Below are positions 59,955 to 64,000 of a stretch of 64,000 nt of DNA, one piece after another; positions within the stretch are counted from its first letter, which is position 1; every line of letters starts with the position of its first letter. Made by a program: the position numbers and the translations under genes. Under the pieces are notes generated by a model. It made no database searches and had not been told where the DNA came from. It saw only the letters and a list, made by a program, of their open reading frames with translations. The stretch is from the NCBI RefSeq assembly GCF_035918235.1, contig NZ_CP109485.1, forward strand, positions 9,765,001 to 9,829,000, read 5' to 3'. The DNA is from Streptomyces sp. NBC_01445. Its GTDB lineage: Bacteria > Actinomycetota > Actinomycetes > Streptomycetales > Streptomycetaceae.

Positions 59955-61941
59955 TGTGCCCCCGCGTCGTCGTCCCGGAAGCGAGAACCGCGACACCGAA
60001 GCGCCCGAGAGTCACCGAGCCGTCGTGCTCGGCTCCCGTCAGCAGATCCCGGTACGTCGTGTCGTCCGGCAATGCGACGGTCACCTCGCCCCGCCCATGG
60101 TGCAGCAGGAACAGAAGCTCGCCGCGGCGTACGGCCTCCACACCTGCGGGGAGGCCGGACAGTGGAGGCCGTACGCCCGCCTCGGCCGCCACGTCCTCGA
60201 GCAGTGAGCGCAGCGCCGGGGGTTCGGGAAGCGTCGACACGTACCGGGCCCGGCCGCGCCGCAGCACGGCCGGCAGCCCGTCGAGCTCGCCACCGCGGTA
60301 CACGGCACTGACCTCCGTGCCGGGTTCGGCCGTCAGCTCCTCCGACCACAGAGTGCCGGTGAACTCCCCGCAGTCCACGGTCTCGTCGGGATCGAGCGGC
60401 CACCACTCGTGCACCGTCCGGATCCCGAACAGCGCGCGCAGCCGCGCGTCCATGCCGCCGGGCCGCACCCGGTCGTCCGCGTCGGCGACCCCGGTGAAGA
60501 ACCCGGACACGAGCGTGCCACCGCCGCGTACGTAGGCCACGAGATTCTCGATCGCCGCGTCCGTGAGCAGGTACAGGTGCGGCACGACCACCAACTTGTA
60601 GGCGGACAGGTCGTGTTCGGGGTGCGCGAAGTCGGTGGCGAGATGTGCCTCCCACAGGGCACGGTGCCAGGACCGCACCACGTCCTCGTACGCGACGTGT
60701 GCCGACGGCCTGCCGTCCTGGCAGTCGGCCCACCAGGAATGCCAGTCGTGCAGCACGGCGACATCGGCGGCAATTCGTGTGCCCGGCACCTGCGATCCCA
60801 GCGCCGCCAGTTCCGCGCCGATCCGTTTCACCTCGGCGAACGCACGGCCCTCCTCGCCCGCGTGGCCGACCATCCCCGAGTGGAACTTCTCGGCGCCCTG
60901 CCGGGACTGCCGCCACTGGAAGTAGCAGACGGCGTCGGCGCCGCGCGCCACCGTCTGCAGCGACCAGAGCCGGTTGAGGCCGCGCGGCTTGGGGTGGTTC
61001 ACGCCGCGCCAGTTGACCGGTCCCGCCGCCTGCTCCATCACCATCCAGGGGCCGCGTGCCTGGCTGCGCGTCATATCGCCGATCATCGCGTTGTACTGAC
61101 CGCCCTGCGGGTCCCGCGGGTCCGGGTACACGTCGACCGACACCACGTCCTCCCGCTCCGCCCATGCCCACGCGTCCTGGCCGATCCAGAACGGCATGAA
61201 GTTGGTGGTGACCGGGACGCCGGCGGGGGAGTGCCGTCGGACGATGTCTCGCTCGGCCGTGTAGCACTCCAGCAGCGCGTCCGAGGTGAAGCGGCGGAAG
61301 TCGAGGACCTGCGCCGGATTGTGCAGGTACTGGGCGCGGCGCGGCGGGATCACATCCGCCCACATCTGCAGGTGCTGACTCCAAAAGGCCGTGCCCCAGG
61401 CCGCGTTGACGGCGTCGAGGGTGCCGTACTTCGCGCGGAGCCAGTCGCGGAAGGCGCGCGCCGCCTCGTCGCCGTAGTCGAACGTGCAGTACTCGTTGTT
61501 GATGTGCCACATCCGCAGGGCGGGGTGGTGGCCGTAGCGGATCGCTAGGTCCTCGGTGATCGCGGCGGCATGGCGGCGGTACGCGCTGGAGGAGTGCGCG
61601 AACTGCTGGCGTGAGCCCCACCACACGGTCTGCCCGTTCTCGTCGCGCGGCAGCGTCTCCGGGTGCATCCGCCCCAGCCACGGCGGCGGTGACGCGGTCG
61701 GCGTCGCCAGGACTACACCGATGCCGTGCGAGTGCATCAGGCCCATCAGCCGGTCCATCCAGCCGAACTCCCTTGCGCCCGGCGTCGGTTCGAGCTTCGC
61801 CCAGGAGAAGACGCCGAGTGTCACCGAGGTGACGCCGGCCTCCTTCATCAGCCGGACGTCGTCGGCCCATACCTCCTCGGGCCACTGCTCGGGGTTGTAG
61901 TCGCCGCCGTACAGCAGGCGGCCGTCGTGTGCGATGGTCAC
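59944..61941 (-). CDS. GH42 beta-galactosidase
   Basis: This 665-aa cytoplasmic enzyme begins with LLYGGDYNPEQWPEEVWADD, the GH42 opening. The acid/base is E150 in RMWHINNEYCTFDYG and the nucleophile is E303 in GPWMVMEQAAGPVNWRGVN. A trimerisation domain and beta domain follow (YKLVVVPHLYLLTDAAIENL, VRGGGTLVSGFFTG). It cleaves terminal beta-galactosides, or alpha-L-arabinopyranosides in some members. The GTG start overlaps the upstream permease stop (GTGA). Its location between an importer and GH95 points to intracellular trimming of imported oligosaccharides. Confidence 0.95.
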   Translation of the reverse strand: MTIAHDGRLLYGGDYNPEQWPEEVWADDVRLMKEAGVTSVTLGVFSWAKLEPTPGAREFGWMDRLMGLMHSHGIGVVLATPTASPPPWLGRMHPETLPRDENGQTVWWGSRQQFAHSSSAYRRHAAAITEDLAIRYGHHPALRMWHINNEYCTFDYGDEAARAFRDWLRAKYGTLDAVNAAWGTAFWSQHLQMWADVIPPRRAQYLHNPAQVLDFRRFTSDALLECYTAERDIVRRHSPAGVPVTTNFMPFWIGQDAWAWAEREDVVSVDVYPDPRDPQGGQYNAMIGDMTRSQARGPWMVMEQAAGPVNWRGVNHPKPRGLNRLWSLQTVARGADAVCYFQWRQSRQGAEKFHSGMVGHAGEEGRAFAEVKRIGAELAALGSQVPGTRIAADVAVLHDWHSWWADCQDGRPSAHVAYEDVVRSWHRALWEAHLATDFAHPEHDLSAYKLVVVPHLYLLTDAAIENLVAYVRGGGTLVSGFFTGVADADDRVRPGGMDARLRALFGIRTVHEWWPLDPDETVDCGEFTGTLWSEELTAEPGTEVSAVYRGGELDGLPAVLRRGRARYVSTLPEPPALRSLLEDVAAEAGVRPPLSGLPAGVEAVRRGELLFLLHHGRGEVTVALPDDTTYRDLLTGAEHDGSVTLGRFGVAVLASGTTTRGHSAG

Positions 61942-62864
61942 CCCTTCACCGCCCCCGTGAGCATGCCCTTCTTGAAGTGGCGCTGGACGAACGGCGAGGC
62001 GATGGCGACCGGGATCAGGGCGAGCACCATGACGGCCATCTGCAGCCCGAGCGCGGAGAGTTCCCCCGTGCGGACCGCTTGCTGCAGGCCGGTCGGTGCC
62101 TCGGTGTGTTTCTGGACCAGCTGGATGAGGACGTTCTGCAGCGGCATCATCTGCTGGTCGGTGAGGTAGATGGAGGCGTTGAACCAGGCGCTCCAGTACC
62201 CCACCGCGTAGAACAGGGAGATCACGGCGAGCACGGCCCGCGACAGCGGCATGATGATGGTGAGCAGGATGCGCAGGTCACTCGCTCCGTCGATGCGGGC
62301 GGACTCGGTGAGTTCGGGGGAGATCCCCATGAAGAACCCCCGCAGCACCAGGATGTTGAAGACGCTGACGGCACTCGGCAGGATCAGCGACAGATAGGTG
62401 TCCGTCAGGCCGAGCGACTGCACCAGCAGATACGTCGGGATGAGTCCCGCTCCGAAGAACATGGTCGCCATCAGGATCATGAGGATGACCCGGTGCCCGA
62501 GACTCCCCGGCCGCGACAGACCGTAGGCCGCGAGGACCGAGACCGTCATCGAGAACAGGGTGCCGACTACGGTGACGCCGAACGACACCATGAGGGCCCG
62601 GCTCACCTGCCCGCCGCCGAGCAGCTCCGTGTAGTTGACGAAAGTGATGCCCTCGGGGACGACGACGAGACCGCCGGCGCGGTCGATCACGGGCTTCGGG
62701 GAGAGGCTGGTGACGATCACGATCCACAGAGGGGCGAGCACCCCGAGGCAGCACAGGGCGAGGAAGCCGCCCTTCATGGTGAGCCCGGTCCTGCTCGGCG
62801 CCTCTTCCCACGCGGGGCGAGGCGGTGCCTGCAAGCTGCGGATCAGCTGCGTGTTGAGGCTCAT
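61938..62864 (-). CDS. Carbohydrate ABC transporter permease (LplC/CUT1 type)
   Basis: This 308-aa membrane protein has six transmembrane helices and the EAA loop as SARIDGASDLRILLTIIMPLS near residue 195, which contacts the ATPase. The opening LCCLGVLAPLWIVIVTSLSP and the closing FVQRHFKKGMLTGAVKG are typical of LplC/YtcP permeases. It imports oligosaccharides with the neighbouring permease and binding protein. No ATPase gene is seen; in Streptomyces this class usually uses the shared ATPase MsiK, which is background knowledge. It overlaps its neighbours by 4 nt at both ends. Confidence 0.93.
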   Translation of the reverse strand: MSLNTQLIRSLQAPPRPAWEEAPSRTGLTMKGGFLALCCLGVLAPLWIVIVTSLSPKPVIDRAGGLVVVPEGITFVNYTELLGGGQVSRALMVSFGVTVVGTLFSMTVSVLAAYGLSRPGSLGHRVILMILMATMFFGAGLIPTYLLVQSLGLTDTYLSLILPSAVSVFNILVLRGFFMGISPELTESARIDGASDLRILLTIIMPLSRAVLAVISLFYAVGYWSAWFNASIYLTDQQMMPLQNVLIQLVQKHTEAPTGLQQAVRTGELSALGLQMAVMVLALIPVAIASPFVQRHFKKGMLTGAVKG

Positions 62865-63898
62865 TTCTGGTACACCCCCTGCTCACCGAGCAGATGAGCG
62901 AACTTGTTCGCACCGAGCACCAGACAGATGCCGATGACCCCCTTGATCAGCCCGACCGCGGCCGCGTAACTGAAGTCGCCGAACTGGATACCGACGTTCC
63001 ACACGTAGGTGTCGAGGACCTCGCTGGCCCCGCGGCCGACCGCGTCGCGCTGGAGCAAGAACTGCTCGAAGCCGACGGAGAGCGCGTCGCCCACCCGCAG
63101 GACCAGGAGAAGCGCGATCACCGGGCGCAGCGCGGGCAGCGTCACGTGCCACATGCGGCGCAGGCGCCCCGCGCCGTCCATGGCGGCGGCCTCGTACAGG
63201 TCGGTGGAGACGGCCGAGAGCGCGGCGAGGAACACGATGATCCCCCAGCCCGCGTCCTTCCACACGGACTGCGCGGTCACCAGGAACTTGAACAGGGACG
63301 CGTTCGTCATCAGGTCGAAGCCGCCCCAGCCGTGCTGCTCCATGGTCTGCGCGATGATGCCCGCGCCACCGAAGATCTGCTGGAAGACAGTGACGACGAG
63401 GACCCACGAGAAGAAGTGCGGCAGATACATGATCGCCTGCGCCACGGCCCGCACCCGGGGCCGGATCACGCTGTTGATGAGCAGTGCGAGGGCGATGGGG
63501 ATCGGGAAGAACAGCACCAGTTGGAGCAGGAACAGCACGATGGTGTTCTTCACCGCGGTCCAGAACTCCGGGTCGTCGAGCATGCGGGAGAACTGCTCGA
63601 TGCCGACCCAGGGGCTGTGGAAGATCGCGGTGATGCCGTTGCTGGAGGCGTACGGGTCGTAGTCCTGGAAGGCGACCACGTTGCCGAGCAGCGGTACGTA
63701 GTTGAAGAGCAGGAGCAGTCCGATGGCGGGCAGCGTCATCAGGATGAGCGCGCGGTCGCGGCGCAGCCGGACCCGCCACGGGACCTTGCCGGCGGCACGC
63801 TTCTCGGGAACCGCCGTCGGGGCGAGGGCGGCCGCCGGTTCCTCGACGGCCGCCGCGGGACGTGTCCCGTCGGGCCTGCTCCCGGCCGTGAGAGACAT
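62861..63898 (-). CDS. Carbohydrate ABC transporter permease (LplB/CUT1 type)
   Basis: This 345-aa protein has a 40-residue Ala/Pro-rich cytoplasmic head, then six helices starting LILMTLPAIGLLLLFNYVPL. The EAA loop is YEAAAMDGAGRLRRMWHVTL near residue 245. IMYLPHFFSWVLVVTVFQQI is the family's signature helix of LplB/YteP permeases. It pairs with the LplC-type permease. Start ATG overlaps the binding-protein stop by one base, and its stop overlaps the next ATG by 4 nt. Confidence 0.93.
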   Translation of the reverse strand: MSLTAGSRPDGTRPAAAVEEPAAALAPTAVPEKRAAGKVPWRVRLRRDRALILMTLPAIGLLLLFNYVPLLGNVVAFQDYDPYASSNGITAIFHSPWVGIEQFSRMLDDPEFWTAVKNTIVLFLLQLVLFFPIPIALALLINSVIRPRVRAVAQAIMYLPHFFSWVLVVTVFQQIFGGAGIIAQTMEQHGWGGFDLMTNASLFKFLVTAQSVWKDAGWGIIVFLAALSAVSTDLYEAAAMDGAGRLRRMWHVTLPALRPVIALLLVLRVGDALSVGFEQFLLQRDAVGRGASEVLDTYVWNVGIQFGDFSYAAAVGLIKGVIGICLVLGANKFAHLLGEQGVYQK

Positions 63899-64000
63899 CA
63901 GTTGCCGCTGCCGTTCTTTTCGATGAGCTTCTTGTACCAGTCGCGCAGCTTCTCGCCGCCGCCCGACTTCCAGGTGGAGATGGCCTGCTGCAGGTCGGAC
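63898..64000 (-). CDS. Solute-binding protein of the ABC transporter, C-terminal part
   Basis: The minus-strand frame enters at the right edge and reads SDLQQAISTWKSGGGEKLRD, then WYKKLIEKNGSGN and TGA. A helical, lysine-rich C-terminus of this kind is normal for CUT1 extracellular binding proteins (LplA type), and its position before two permease genes supports that. Only 33 residues are visible, so ligand specificity cannot be judged. Confidence 0.75.
   Translation of the reverse strand, partial: SDLQQAISTWKSGGGEKLRDWYKKLIEKNGSGN

Noticed and set aside
59414..61885. 823-codon minus-strand open frame overlapping GH42 and GH95
   Set aside because: It is out of frame with both enzymes, very Arg/Ala-rich and shows no domain; the GH42 and GH95 frames contain all catalytic motifs.

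Overview
The window is high-GC DNA from an actinomycete, almost certainly Streptomyces. The evidence is strong third-position GC bias in the real genes, GTG starts, AGGAGG-type ribosome binding sites, a SigJ-type ECF sigma factor, a CGNR zinc-finger protein, a type III polyketide synthase RppA with its P450, Tat-exported glycoside hydrolases, and many decayed insertion sequences. The mix of intact accessory genes with IS and gene debris suggests a chromosome arm rather than the conserved core. No rRNA, tRNA or CRISPR array was seen.

Layout. Positions 1-6.2 kb are mostly debris (relics of TnpB, IS5-, IS256- and ABC-permease genes) around a DUF574-type methyltransferase, a small SDR-like reductase and a PLP-dependent dehydratase-like enzyme. 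Positions 6.7-9.7 kb hold an ECF41 (SigJ) sigma factor followed by a flavin oxidoreductase and a SnoaL-like protein. Positions 10.1-13.3 kb hold a DUF427 protein, an unusual HATPase-like protein, an alpha/beta hydrolase and a divergent CGNR protein; the last two share three copies of a 28-bp inverted repeat. Positions 13.6-18.3 kb carry a MOSC/ferredoxin-reductase/2Fe-2S fusion, membrane proteins and a lipoprotein. Positions 18.6-20.7 kb are gene fragments next to a TnpB element. Positions 21-28 kb carry an FG-GAP secreted protein, a CYP158-like P450, rppA, a broken second P450, and an intact ferredoxin and ferredoxin reductase pair. Positions 28-38.7 kb are small regulators, SDRs, a second TnpB element and IS701/IS110 relics.

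Positions 38.7-45.7 kb form a complete catabolic operon on the minus strand, in the order ltnD-otnK-otnC-MFS-otnI-denD-gntR. It should take up L-threonate and D-erythronate and convert them to dihydroxyacetone phosphate: LtnD or DenD oxidise at C2, OtnI isomerises, OtnK phosphorylates and OtnC decarboxylates. A GGTCAT-ATG-ATGACC palindrome upstream of ltnD is the likely GntR operator.

Positions 46.6-51.3 kb contain a membrane protein, a tandem universal stress protein, an intergenic cluster of repeated boxes, and an apparently intact IS200/IS605 element with divergent tnpA and tnpB. Positions 51.5-64 kb are a polysaccharide region: secreted GH20 and GH16, a LacI regulator with two GAAGCGCTTC operators, secreted GH12, then the start of a minus-strand operon (solute-binding protein, two permeases, GH42, GH95). 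The enzyme set would suit stepwise breakdown of a fucosylated or galactosylated plant polysaccharide such as xyloglucan; that substrate is an inference.
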